Part shown: in pieces, positions 8,447 to 16,382 of the stretch
Numbering within the stretch: position 1 is the stretch's first letter
How the letters are laid out: each line of letters opens with the position of its first letter
Assembly (NCBI GenBank): GCA_003228115.1
Contig: QEVV01000004.1
Coordinates: 21,175 to 85,174, forward strand
DNA from: Chloroflexota bacterium
GTDB taxonomy: Bacteria > Chloroflexota > Dehalococcoidia > Lucifugimonadales > SAR202-VII-2
DNA: 64,000 nt
Reading direction: 5' to 3'
Translations under genes and position numbers: made by a program
Notes under the pieces: generated by a model
The model's database searches: none
What the model was told of the DNA's origin: nothing
Seen by the model: the letters and a program-made list of their open reading frames with translations, nothing else

Positions 8447-8944
8447 ATGTACCAAAACGACTACTACCAACCTGCTTTGCAGCCTCCCGAGGTCAAGAAA
8501 CGCCGCCGCATCGGCATCCCCTTTGGGGGAATCCGTTCGATTCTCCTCGCCATAGCCTTGTTCCTAATTGTACAGTTCGCCATTCAGAACACCCGGGTCT
8601 ATGGGCTGAGCATGCAGCCCACCCTGCAAGACGGCCAATTGGTGATCGTCAACAAACTGGCATACAAGATTGGCAGCCCTGCCGTTGATGATGTGGTCGT
8701 ACTGATATCGCCCCAGGGCGAAGTTCCCCTCGTAAAGCGCATAGTCGGAGTCCCTGGAGATACCGTGAACTTAGCCGGGTGCAATATGTGTCCGGTGACT
8801 CTAGGCCCGGGTCAATTCTTCGTCGCCGGCGACAACAGGCCCAACAGCCTTGACTCAAGAGTGTTCGGAGCAGTGCCGGAAGAGAACATCATCGGCAAGA
8901 TCCAACTCCGCTACTGGCCGTTCGACAGCGTTGCGCTCTTCTAA
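8447..8944 (+). CDS. lepB: Signal peptidase I
   Basis: 165 residues. A basic N-terminus is followed by one membrane segment (IRSILLAIALFLIVQFAI). The catalytic serine is in GLSMQPTL and the general-base lysine in LVKRIVGVPGD; GDNRPNSLDSR is the conserved box E. The enzyme is anchored in the membrane and cuts signal peptides from exported proteins. The box-D/E insert carries two cysteines (CNMC), as in many Gram-positive-type short signal peptidases. No strong ribosome binding site precedes ATG 8447. It is last in its run; repeats follow. Confidence 0.93.
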   Translation: MYQNDYYQPALQPPEVKKRRRIGIPFGGIRSILLAIALFLIVQFAIQNTRVYGLSMQPTLQDGQLVIVNKLAYKIGSPAVDDVVVLISPQGEVPLVKRIVGVPGDTVNLAGCNMCPVTLGPGQFFVAGDNRPNSLDSRVFGAVPEENIIGKIQLRYWPFDSVALF

Positions 8945-8979
8945 AAGGTTAAGCGGCCGGTCTGTAAAGCCGAACGCAA

Positions 8980-9000
8980 GGGCGGGTCTGTGACCCGCCC
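8980..9000. repeat. GGGCGGGT..ACCCGCCC hairpin
   Basis: Perfect 8-bp inverted repeat (8980-8987 and 8993-9000) with a CTGTG loop, 36 bases after the signal peptidase stop and just before repeat copy 2. Related hairpins are at 80-110 and 56976-56996. It may terminate transcription of the signal peptidase gene, but lacks a clear T-run. Confidence 0.6.
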
Positions 9001-9009
9001 CTACCAAAC

Positions 9010-9115
9010 TGGGGTGCAGGGGCGCAGCCCCTCCGGGGGTGTGGGGGTGTCCCCCACAATCAAAACATTCGTGGGTGGGCCGGGTGGAAAAACGGTGCGT
9101 GTAGCGCCAACCGTT
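9010..9115 (+). repeat. Dispersed G-rich repeat, copy 2
   Basis: Complete copy: hairpin I (GGGGC-GCA-GCCCC), hairpin II (GTGGGGG-TGT-CCCCCAC), AAAACATTCGTGGGTGGGCC block and a GCGCCAACCGTTA tail. Hairpin II uses G-C pairs where most copies have CA/TG. It forms a head-to-tail pair with copy 3, about 143 bases apart, in the convergent gap between signal peptidase and the minus-strand dehydrogenase. Confidence 0.9.
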
Positions 9116-9152
9116 AGTCACAAAACAAGGACGCAAGTCAAAAAGCCTCAAG

Positions 9153-9257
9153 CGGGGTGCAGGGGCGTAGCCCCACCGGGGGATTCAGAGGGTGTCCCCC
9201 TGTGTCAAGCGGTTCGTGGGTGGGCTGGGTGGGTAGACGACGTCCGCCAAGCCAAGT
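9153..9257 (+). repeat. Dispersed G-rich repeat, copy 3
   Basis: Second member of the pair with copy 2. Hairpin I is GGGGC-GTA-GCCCC, hairpin II CAGAGGG-TGTC-CCCCTG is slightly mispaired, and the G-block GGGTGGGCTGGGTGGG fits a four-run G-quadruplex with loops of 1, 2 and 1 bases. The tail ends GCCAAGCCAAG. Confidence 0.9.
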
Positions 9258-9343
9258 CGATGGCAATGAAGCAAGGTCGCAGGCCAACCAACTCCGCACT
9301 CTGGCGAAGGACAAGAAGATGATTACAGCGCCGGTGAAATCCC

Positions 9344-10381
9344 CTAGGGCGCAAGCACCAGCTTGCCAAAGAAGCTCATCCCCTCCAACATTTCGTGTGC
9401 CTGCCGAGCCTGCTCCAGCGGAAACACCTTGTGCACCTTGCCCCGTATGATGCCCCGATTCGCCAGGTTCACAATCTCTCTCATGGATTCCTGGGACCCC
9501 ATAGAGACGCCAAAGATGTGGACCTGCTTCGTAAACACTGCCCCCATCTGAAGCTCCGTCTTAAAGCCTGAAGTGACGCCACAAATGCCGTAGTAGCCAC
9601 CCGGCGTAAGCGAAGCGAACCCATCCGGCCAGAAGCTAGCACCCACGTGGTCAACGACCGCATCGACACCCTCACCGTTCGTGATCTCCTTGACCCGCTC
9701 TGCCACGTTCTCTTTGGTGTAGTCGATGACATAGTCAGCCCCTTCGTCGTAGGCAAGCTGAATTTTTTCGGGGCTACTCGTCGTGGCGATGACCGTTGCT
9801 CCTACGGCATTCTTGCCTACCTGGATGGCGGCCGCCCCCACCCCTGCGGAAGCGGACGGAACAAGAACAGTGTGCCAAGGCCGCAGATGAGCGGTCTTGA
9901 TCAGAATGGTCCAAACCGGCAGAAACGTCGTCGGCATCGCCGCGGCTTCCTCAAAGGAAAGGCTGTCGGAAATGGGGTATACATTGATGGAAGGCGCTAC
10001 AACGTACTCGGCGTAGCCGCCGTTGAGCGTGCTTCCCAGCATCTGCCGCTTCTGGCAGACGTGCTCCTGACCAGCCTTGCAGAACCGGCACTGGCCACAG
10101 GGGACCGCCGGATAGAGCACGACCCGCTGCCCAACAACGGTGTTGGTCACCTCCGGCCCAACCTCCACAACCTCCCCGGCGATGTCTATGCCCAGAATGA
10201 ACGGCTCGGTCAGGTCCCGGTTGCGGCCTCTGCCCCCGCTTCGCGTATAAACGTCCAGCCTGTTGAGAGCGCAGGCTCTCACTCGCACCTTGACGTCATA
10301 GAGCCCTATCTGGGGCTCTGGAAGATCCCCGTATTGGAGGACTTCCACTCCACCCTGACTCTCTATATAAACGGCCTTCAT
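9344..10381 (-). CDS. Zinc-type medium-chain alcohol dehydrogenase / quinone reductase-like protein
   Basis: 345 residues of the MDR superfamily. The GroES-like N-terminal domain holds GIDIAGEVVEVG and a four-cysteine structural zinc lobe (CGQCRFCKAGQEHVC). The Rossmann domain follows, with SASAGVGAAAIQVGK as the nucleotide-binding loop, and the C-terminus has the usual HIFGVSMG. It should oxidise an alcohol or reduce a quinone/enone with NAD(P)(H); the substrate is unknown. The start at 10381 has AGGAGAAGGA upstream. The amidohydrolase gene lies 42 bases upstream on the same strand, so the two are probably co-transcribed. Confidence 0.88.
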   Translation of the reverse strand: MKAVYIESQGGVEVLQYGDLPEPQIGLYDVKVRVRACALNRLDVYTRSGGRGRNRDLTEPFILGIDIAGEVVEVGPEVTNTVVGQRVVLYPAVPCGQCRFCKAGQEHVCQKRQMLGSTLNGGYAEYVVAPSINVYPISDSLSFEEAAAMPTTFLPVWTILIKTAHLRPWHTVLVPSASAGVGAAAIQVGKNAVGATVIATTSSPEKIQLAYDEGADYVIDYTKENVAERVKEITNGEGVDAVVDHVGASFWPDGFASLTPGGYYGICGVTSGFKTELQMGAVFTKQVHIFGVSMGSQESMREIVNLANRGIIRGKVHKVFPLEQARQAHEMLEGMSFFGKLVLAP

Positions 10382-10423
10382 TCCTTCTCCTGTGCCTGGA
10401 GTCGTGAAAGTCTCAAACCCAAC

Positions 10424-11359
10424 CTACACTCCCAACAATCTGCGAGAGTTGTGCTCCATGAGCGACTTCACGCGTGATGCATCTTTCTGAGCTTCGACAA
10501 CCCCGATTGCTCTGTCCAACGGCCCCTTGCTGCCGCCGCAGTAGTCCGAGCCAAACACAACGCCGTCTTCCCCCATCTGGTCAACGAGAAACTCAAGGGT
10601 GCGGGGGTTGACGCTAGCGCAATCAGCCAGGAAATGTTCCAATAATATCTCCCGATACTCTCGCTCTCCGTCCGGCCCCTTGTGCTTCCACCAGAGCCTG
10701 TTCAACAACAAAGGAAGAACGCCGCCACCGCTGCGAATGACCACCTGCAAGTCCGGGTACCGGTCAAAGAGGCCCGCAGCTATCATCCGCACGACGCAAT
10801 CCGAGACGGCGGCCTCGCTCAGGGCGCTGGCCAAGACGCCCCTACCCTCGTCTTCCAACAACTCAAGGCCCGGCGGTCTGAACACGCCAGCGCCGCCGCC
10901 GTGCAGGAAGATGGGCAAGCCCAACTCCGCAGTTGTCGAGAAGAAAGGCTCAGTCTCTGGGCGACCGATGGCGTCCGGTTGGGCGTACATCATCACAGCC
11001 CTGAACCCCTTACCTGCAAGCCGCCGAATCTCGGCAACCGATCCTGGCACGTCCTGCAACGTCGTCGCAATGGTGGCGAATAGCCGGTCAGGAAAAGGAG
11101 CGATGCGTTCGCCAATGAGGTCGTTGGAGAGGTGGACCATCAGCATTGCCTGCTCAGCGCCAAAGCCATCTGCATTCAGGCCAGCGCTTTGACTGACCAA
11201 CTGCAACTCAACTCCACGACTGTCCATATCGGCGATGCGGCGGGAAAAGTCCGGAGAGTCTTCATCATCAATGGTCGGCGCTGACCGTCCCGCCTTAACG
11301 AAGCGTTCCACCAGTTCAGGCGCAGTGTGATGGGCGTGCCAGTCTATAAGGGTCGTCAT
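10424..11359 (-). CDS. Amidohydrolase-2 (ACMSD-like) family protein
   Basis: 311 residues. It opens MTTLIDWHAHHTAPELVERF, where DxHxH is the metal-binding motif of the amidohydrolase-2/ACMSD branch; FLHGGGAG and the late VVFGSDYCGG (Asp metal ligand) complete the site. Members decarboxylate or hydrolyse aromatic and cyclic acids with a zinc ion; the substrate here is unknown. GAGGAGG precedes the start. It is likely transcribed with the downstream dehydrogenase at 9344-10381. A second, distant paralogue is at 36120-37178. Confidence 0.85.
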   Translation of the reverse strand: MTTLIDWHAHHTAPELVERFVKAGRSAPTIDDEDSPDFSRRIADMDSRGVELQLVSQSAGLNADGFGAEQAMLMVHLSNDLIGERIAPFPDRLFATIATTLQDVPGSVAEIRRLAGKGFRAVMMYAQPDAIGRPETEPFFSTTAELGLPIFLHGGGAGVFRPPGLELLEDEGRGVLASALSEAAVSDCVVRMIAAGLFDRYPDLQVVIRSGGGVLPLLLNRLWWKHKGPDGEREYREILLEHFLADCASVNPRTLEFLVDQMGEDGVVFGSDYCGGSKGPLDRAIGVVEAQKDASRVKSLMEHNSRRLLGV

Positions 11360-11445
11360 CGTCCGCCTCCTCTATATGAGGTACCAAGCCCGGCTCTGTA
11401 GGGGCGTTCAACTGAGCACCCCGGCATCTGAACACCCCCGAAGCC

Positions 11446-12243
11446 CTAGACCTTGGGGTGTTCCGTCCTGTAGTGAGGCAGCCCTTCTACCATATCCACT
11501 TCGTAGTCGCCCAGAATGTTGCCGAACTTCGCGATGGCAATCTCCGCCACCTTCGCAAATACGAAGCGAATCTCTTCCTCAGAGCCTGGGTCGGTCCGCA
11601 TCTCAATGACATGGCGAAGCGTGCGGATGTTGCACGACCATCCAATGTTGGTAGCCAGACCAATAGGCGCTAGCCGCCTGGCAGCCGATGTGTACTTCTT
11701 CTTTAAATGAAAGGGCAGCTCATCGAAGGGACGCCCCTCCATCTCAGCGGCGACTTCGATAAGCTCGCCGTACTTTTCTTCCAGCAAGCGCCAGGTCTCC
11801 TCAAAGAGTTCCTCAGCCCGCTTGTTGCCCTCGAAAGCAGGCGGCACCCACACGCCCATGTCCTCCAGCCGCACGAAGCGTAGGCTTTCTTGGGAAAATG
11901 CCGACCCAGCCCTGTGTCGCACAAGCTCGTGCGTGAATACCCGACTCACGTCACAGAACATGAAGTTGATAAAGCTATGTTCAAGCGTGGAACCGTGGCC
12001 AACCTTCACAATGTTACCCAGGTGAGACTTGTTGTCCGGGCGCACCCGAGTCACGTTCGGGTTCAGCCCTGGCCCAAAGGACTTGTAGCAGGCGCGGGCC
12101 ATGACCTCGATGATCTCCTCGACGTCTGAAGGCGCATCTGTCTGCCAGTCCGGCGCACCGATGTGAGCCAAATACGCCCGCATCTGATCATCATTGGTCC
12201 GAGTCTCGCCAACGCAGAAAACTACCGGCTCTACCCTATGCAT
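11446..12243 (-). CDS. thyX: FAD-dependent thymidylate synthase ThyX
   Basis: 265 residues. The ThyX signature RHRxxSxxxxSxR is present as RHRAGSAFSQESLR. It methylates dUMP to dTMP with methylenetetrahydrofolate and FAD/NADPH, replacing ThyA. The C-terminal part (WSCNIRTLRHVIEMR) carries the conserved substrate-binding arginines. The start has GAGGAG upstream. It is followed on the same strand by intergenic sequence and preceded by apt (78 bases upstream), so nucleotide metabolism genes sit together. Confidence 0.95.
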   Translation of the reverse strand: MHRVEPVVFCVGETRTNDDQMRAYLAHIGAPDWQTDAPSDVEEIIEVMARACYKSFGPGLNPNVTRVRPDNKSHLGNIVKVGHGSTLEHSFINFMFCDVSRVFTHELVRHRAGSAFSQESLRFVRLEDMGVWVPPAFEGNKRAEELFEETWRLLEEKYGELIEVAAEMEGRPFDELPFHLKKKYTSAARRLAPIGLATNIGWSCNIRTLRHVIEMRTDPGSEEEIRFVFAKVAEIAIAKFGNILGDYEVDMVEGLPHYRTEHPKV

Positions 12244-12321
12244 GCAAAAGTCTCCTCAAAGAAAGGCGTCCTTCCAGACTGGGCAATTATCTCCAAACCT
12301 GAGATAGCGAGTCTAACAGCC

Positions 12322-12840
12322 CTACATGTGCATGAGCGAAAACAGCGGACTGCCCTGCAAACGCTCGCGGCCATTCAGGCCGTCCAACTCTATCAGTACC
12401 GCCATGCCAACCACCGTAGCTCCCGCCTGTCTGACCAAGTCAGCGGTTGCCGCCAAGGTGCCTCCGGTAGCCAGGACGTCATCAACAATCAGGACGTTGT
12501 GGCGTGCTAAAAGGCCGTCTTTATGCATCTCTATCGCCGCCTCGCCATACTCAAGGGCATATTCCGCCCGGAGCGTGTCGAAAGGCAGCTTGCCGGCCTT
12601 CCTCACCGGCACAAATCCAGCGCCAAGCTCAACCGCCATTGGAGCCCCCAGCAAATAGCCACGGGCCTCAATGGCCAGTATCTGGTCGATTGCCTGCCCG
12701 CGAAACGACTCGCACATTTCCTGGATCACCTGCCGGTATGCCGCCCCATCCTGCAACAAGGGCGTGATGTCCTTGAACATGATGCCAGGCACCGGGAAGT
12801 CCGGAATGTTGCGTATCAGGCTAGTGTAATCAGATGGTAT
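12322..12840 (-). CDS. apt: Adenine phosphoribosyltransferase, apparent ATA start
   Basis: The PRPP-binding loop VLIVDDVLATGGT and the ARGYLLG segment identify Apt, which salvages adenine to AMP. The first ATG in frame (12792 on the minus strand) would give 156 residues and remove the family's conserved IRNIPDFPxPGI start. That sequence is present upstream in frame: SDYTSLIRNIPDFPVPG. The frame contains no ATG before it; an ATA at 12840 lies nine bases after AGGGAG and would give 172 residues, the normal length. An in-frame CTG at 12822 has no ribosome binding site. The ATA start is an inference from conservation, not proven. Confidence 0.8.
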   Translation of the reverse strand: MPSDYTSLIRNIPDFPVPGIMFKDITPLLQDGAAYRQVIQEMCESFRGQAIDQILAIEARGYLLGAPMAVELGAGFVPVRKAGKLPFDTLRAEYALEYGEAAIEMHKDGLLARHNVLIVDDVLATGGTLAATADLVRQAGATVVGMAVLIELDGLNGRERLQGSPLFSLMHM

Positions 12841-13096
12841 GGTGAAATTGCTCCCTGGCGGTGTCCGGCAACAATTCTATCACGCCGGTGCGGGTGGTTG
12901 GAGCAATTCGAAATTGAGCTAGTGCCCAAGAGTGAGACTACGAAGGCCTCGCCAGGCCTAGACCGATGTGGCCACCGGCTTCGACCCCGGCACGGGCTCC
13001 ATCAGCGCTCCGCAACTCAACCACCTTTCCACCTACGCCTTGGTGAAGTCAGACGTCCCTGCCCTGTTGGCGCAACGGCTCCGAAGCCTCATGAAC
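12841..13096. other. Intergenic sequence without recognised gene
   Basis: Between apt and the trxB terminator. I see no conserved coding frame, no dispersed repeat and no tRNA-like sequence here. Short frames overlapping it show no ribosome binding site or recognisable motif. Confidence 0.5.
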
Positions 13097-13130
13097 GAAA
13101 AGAAGGGCGGCACTTGGCGCCGCCCTTCTT
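13097..13130 (-). terminator. Intrinsic terminator of trxB
   Basis: Perfect 12-bp stem (13100-13111 with 13119-13130, arm AAGAAGGGCGGC) and a 7-base loop, followed on the minus strand by TTTTC. It lies 22 bases past the trxB stop. The other strand also ends in T-rich sequence, so it may work both ways. Confidence 0.8.
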
Positions 13131-13151
13131 TCTTCTTGCCAAAGGTGTTCC

Positions 13152-14072
13152 CTACCGCCCGGGTTCTTCCAAATAGCGCTGCGCTCGAATAGCCGCCATG
13201 CAGCCCATGCCAACAGAACTGGCGATCTGCTTGAACGCAGGGTCACCGACCTCACCAGCGATGAAAACCCCTGGGATCTCGGTGCCTGCCTGCCCGTCCG
13301 TCTTGAGGTAGTTGCTCTCGTCCATCTCCAACGCGCCAGCGAACATTTCGGTGTTTGGGTCGTGTCCAATGAAGATGAATACGCCATCCGTCTTAAGCGA
13401 CGTTTCCTCACCGGTAACCAAGTCGCGAACGCTGACGGAGTTCACTTCTCCATTGCCGCTGATCCCGGTCAGCGCCGAGTTCAACACAAAGTCCATTTTC
13501 TCGCTGTCGTTGGCGCGCTGCTGGAGCAGAGGGCCAGCCCTGAACTGCTCACGGCGATGCACCACGCTCACCTTGCTGGCGTAGCGTGTGAGAAAATGGC
13601 CCTCCTCTAGGGCGCTGTCCCCCCCGCCAATCACCAGGACATCCTTGCCCCTGAAGAAGTAGCCGTCACACGTGGCGCAGTAAGAGACGCCTTTGCCGGT
13701 GAACTCAGCCTCGCCCGGAATCTCCAGCTTGCGAGGCGTAGCCCCACTGGCGATGATCACCGTCTTCGCCTCGTACTCTTCCTCGTTGAGGGTCCGTACT
13801 TTGAAGGGCTGGTGCGTAAGATCGACTTCTGAAGCGCTATCCAGAACGATACGGGCGCCGAACTTCTCAGCCTGGCGCTGCATGAGGTCTACCAACTCAG
13901 GGCCCTGAACTCCGTCAGGAAACCCTGGGTAGTTCTCTACCATGCCCGTGATGGCGATTTGCCCGCCAATTTGAGGGCCAGTCAGAACCAGCGGATTCAG
14001 TTCCGCTCTTGCAGCGTATAGAGCTGCCGTAAGTCCGGCAGGGCCGGACCCGATTATGATCACGTTTTCCAT
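13152..14072 (-). CDS. trxB: Thioredoxin reductase
   Basis: 306 residues. FAD-binding GSGPAGLTAALYAARA is at the N-terminus, the redox-active CATC is at YCATCDGYFF near residue 135, the NADPH-binding GGGDSALEEGHFL follows, and the C-terminal GVFIAGEVGDPAFKQ is the second FAD contact. The enzyme reduces thioredoxin with NADPH in the cytoplasm. GGAGGAGGT lies about 11 bases before ATG 14072. The small Cys-rich gene at 14080-14280 is immediately upstream and overlaps this ribosome binding site region, so they are likely coupled. Confidence 0.95.
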   Translation of the reverse strand: MENVIIIGSGPAGLTAALYAARAELNPLVLTGPQIGGQIAITGMVENYPGFPDGVQGPELVDLMQRQAEKFGARIVLDSASEVDLTHQPFKVRTLNEEEYEAKTVIIASGATPRKLEIPGEAEFTGKGVSYCATCDGYFFRGKDVLVIGGGDSALEEGHFLTRYASKVSVVHRREQFRAGPLLQQRANDSEKMDFVLNSALTGISGNGEVNSVSVRDLVTGEETSLKTDGVFIFIGHDPNTEMFAGALEMDESNYLKTDGQAGTEIPGVFIAGEVGDPAFKQIASSVGMGCMAAIRAQRYLEEPGR

Positions 14073-14079
14073 GGTTGCG

Positions 14080-14280
14080 CTAGGACCTCCTCCGTTCTTC
14101 GAACCTTAGGTGCGTTACTTGCTCAATCCACCATCGGGGCGCTCGTGTGGTCAAATGGCCTTCCTGGTCAGTGCAGGGCCAGGAATTCGCTTCGCCTGGC
14201 TGGCCGCAGTCGACCTGATTCATGGGCTTGCCATGACAATCTTCTTGTACCTCGGAAACGCGGAAGCAGGTACTACACAT
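14080..14280 (-). CDS. Small Cys-rich protein, possible frameshift at its start
   Basis: 66 residues, opening MCSTCFRVSEVQEDCHGKPM with a CxxC and two more cysteines nearby (DCH, DCG), suggestive of a small metal-binding domain. I do not know its function. ATG 14280 has no ribosome binding site. A very strong AGGAGG lies seven bases before GTG 14306, which opens a different frame reading VAEESRILPC and then running into the start of this gene. A one-base shift would fuse them into a plausible longer protein with an extra cysteine. Either a sequencing error, a frameshift or a short overlapping leader explains this. It lies directly before trxB. Confidence 0.5.
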   Translation of the reverse strand: MCSTCFRVSEVQEDCHGKPMNQVDCGQPGEANSWPCTDQEGHLTTRAPRWWIEQVTHLRFEERRRS

Positions 14281-14377
14281 GGCAGGATGCGAGATTCTTC
14301 AGCCACGTCTGCACCTCCTGAGCTGCTTAGCCTAACGACTCGCTCCCTTGGATGCACCTCGCCTCACGAACGATTAT

Positions 14378-15745
14378 TCACAACTCCCTGGCGACAACCT
14401 CCCGCTCCACCTTTTCCTGCAGGGCCCGCAAGGCTGGACTCAACTCAACCCTGTAAGGAGCCGGATCTGAAATGGACTTGTTCTCTGGCGCTAGTCTTGC
14501 GAATTCGTCCAGGAAGGTCTCCCGCCCGTCATTCAACGAAGGTTGGTGCTCAACCATTCTGCCGCCCTGCATGACCTTGCACAATAGCGGTTCGGCGTCA
14601 GCCACCCCTGGTTCGTCGCGGAGAGCAATCACATCATGCGACAAGACGCCTTGGGAGTCCACAAACCGGTACACCTGCTTATCGCCTGCCAGGGTGCGTT
14701 TCTCTGGGCTCAGCTTGAGAACCGGCCTGCCATTGTAGGACACGAGCTTGTAAGCCATGTCGGTCCACGGTGCATCTGCTGACACCCCCAACTTCGTCCC
14801 TACGCCGAAAGCGTCGACTTCGGCCCCGCGTTCCAAAAGGTCGGCAATTCCAAACTCGTCCAGACCGCCACTGGCAAAGATGTTCACATAGTCTAGACCA
14901 ACCTTGCGAAACACGTGGCGCACTGCCTTGCTTAGCTCCGCAATGTCGCCGCTGTCCAGCCGGACACCCCGCAACCGCTCACCACGAGACTCCATTCGGC
15001 GGGCCACCTCCGCTGCCTTGTGCGCTCCGCCAACGGTATCATAGGTATCAATGAGAAGGACGGCGATCTTAGGGAAGCTCCTGACGAAGGCCTCAAAAGC
15101 GTCGCTCTCTTGTTCGAAGGCCGTGATAAATGAATGGGCCATGGTGCCGCTCAATGGAATCCCGTACCGCTTCCCTGCAGCGACGTTGCTGGTGCCCATG
15201 AACCCCGCTAGATAGGAAGAGCGGGCCACCTTCATAGCAGCGTCGATACCCTGAGTGCGTCGCAAGGCAAAGTCCATCAAGCCCCGCCCTTGGCCAGACG
15301 TCAGACAGCGGCTGGCCTTAGTAGCGATCAGGGTCTGGAGGTTGATCTGGTTGATGATGAAGGACTCTACAAACTGGGCCTCGATAATGGGGCCAGTGAC
15401 CTCTAGCACCGGCTCGTCAGCAAAGAACAGCCTGCCTTCCGGTATGGCGTAAACGTCTCCGGTGAACCGCATATCCCGCAGGTATTCCAGAAAATCGTCG
15501 GCGAAGATGCCGGTGCTGCGCAGGTAGTCGATGTCGCTGGCGGTGACTTGGAACTCCTCGAGGTAACGGAGCACATCCTCCATTCCCGCAGAGACAAAGT
15601 AGCTCCTGTCCTTTGGATAATTACGAATGAACAGGCTGAACGTCGCCGGGGCAAACATGCTCTCGTGGAGGTATGCCTGGGCCATCGTCAACTCATAAAG
15701 GTCGGCGACTAGGGCCAAGCTATCGTCGGCGTCGCTGAAAAGCAT
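14378..15745 (-). CDS. pncB: Nicotinate phosphoribosyltransferase
   Basis: 455 residues. Family hallmarks include the N-terminal LVADLYELTMAQAYL, the active-site region RRTQGIDAAMKVARSSYLAGFMGTSN with its catalytic-histidine-equivalent area, SGTMAHSFI, and the phosphate-binding GVRLDSGD and FASGGLDE. It converts nicotinate and PRPP to nicotinate mononucleotide in the NAD salvage route. AGGAT precedes the ATG. Just upstream on the same strand is a truncated nadX, so the locus once held both a de novo and a salvage NAD gene. Confidence 0.93.
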   Translation of the reverse strand: MLFSDADDSLALVADLYELTMAQAYLHESMFAPATFSLFIRNYPKDRSYFVSAGMEDVLRYLEEFQVTASDIDYLRSTGIFADDFLEYLRDMRFTGDVYAIPEGRLFFADEPVLEVTGPIIEAQFVESFIINQINLQTLIATKASRCLTSGQGRGLMDFALRRTQGIDAAMKVARSSYLAGFMGTSNVAAGKRYGIPLSGTMAHSFITAFEQESDAFEAFVRSFPKIAVLLIDTYDTVGGAHKAAEVARRMESRGERLRGVRLDSGDIAELSKAVRHVFRKVGLDYVNIFASGGLDEFGIADLLERGAEVDAFGVGTKLGVSADAPWTDMAYKLVSYNGRPVLKLSPEKRTLAGDKQVYRFVDSQGVLSHDVIALRDEPGVADAEPLLCKVMQGGRMVEHQPSLNDGRETFLDEFARLAPENKSISDPAPYRVELSPALRALQEKVEREVVAREL

Positions 15746-15752
15746 CGAAAGC

Positions 15753-15995
15753 CTATCCTGGAGATTTCGAGCTCAGGAAAGAAATATTCTTAGGCTGGCC
15801 AAGTGTATCGAGGGTTGGCTGGAGGGTCAAAGCGGCCTTGACCCCTTCTGACCTGATTGAAGCCAATGAACCGGCATCTAGGTCAAAGAGAACGCTGAGA
15901 GAGGCCCCTCCGGCCTTGCCGGAACAGATAGCCTTGGCCAGTTCAGCGCCTATGGCACCGCAGCCAATGATGCCCACTGAGACGGTTGGTGACAC
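15753..15995 (-). pseudogene. nadX: Truncated L-aspartate dehydrogenase (NadX) fragment
   Basis: Only 80 residues, from GTG 15995 to TAG 15753. The N-terminal Rossmann start VSVGIIGCGAIGAELAKAI followed by LSVLFDLDAGSLASI resembles aspartate dehydrogenase, which is normally about 260 residues and makes iminoaspartate for NAD synthesis. After ALTLQPTLDTL the sequence loses all resemblance and stops, seven bases before pncB. The catalytic domain is absent from every frame here. I read this as a deletion remnant. Confidence 0.65.
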
Positions 15996-16037
15996 GGCCT
16001 AACCCACACGCCTGGCGCGAATCCACCGGTGTTCCGG

Positions 16038-16067
16038 TTGACACTCTAGACCACCTGCCCCTATGGT
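16038..16067 (+). promoter_or_regulatory. Predicted promoter of the DUF4177-like gene
   Basis: TTGACA at 16038-16043 and TATGGT at 16062-16067, 18 bases apart. The start of transcription would be near 16074, 21 bases before the ATG at 16095. Confidence 0.5.
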
Positions 16068-16094
16068 TTCATCAGTCTTCCACAGGTGGTTCTT

Positions 16095-16376
16095 ATGGCT
16101 ATTGAATACTTTCACATCTACATCCCAGCAATTGAGATAGATGACGACAATGAAGAGTCCGAGCCGCCCTACCCTTTCGAAAGCATACAGCGGGAACTCA
16201 ACCGTCTGGGAAGGGATGACTGGGAACTGGTTAACATGACGCCGAACTGGGTTTGGGGAGCGGAGAGCATAGACGTCCAATCGCGAAGCCACAACACGAC
16301 CTTCGAAACTGAGGCGCCATACTCAGTGCCGGACTATATCACCGGATGGTACTGCACCTTCAAGCGAACCCCGTAA
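16095..16376 (+). CDS. DUF4177-like small protein
   Basis: 93 residues from ATG 16095, with GGTGG five bases upstream. The sequence RELNRLGRDDWELVNMTPNW has the LN.LG..GWELV pattern of DUF4177-type proteins, and the C-terminus YCTFKRTP is the closing beta strand typical of that fold. The N-terminal part is very acidic (IDDDNEESEPP). Function is unknown. It is transcribed on its own from a predicted promoter and converges on serA. Confidence 0.6.
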   Translation: MAIEYFHIYIPAIEIDDDNEESEPPYPFESIQRELNRLGRDDWELVNMTPNWVWGAESIDVQSRSHNTTFETEAPYSVPDYITGWYCTFKRTP

Positions 16377-16382
16377 GCGCTT

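Noticed and set aside
9010..9257. The paired repeats as a CRISPR array
   Set aside because: Units are about 100 bases, the spacing varies from 143 to about 245, copies are diverged and scattered, and no cas gene is near.
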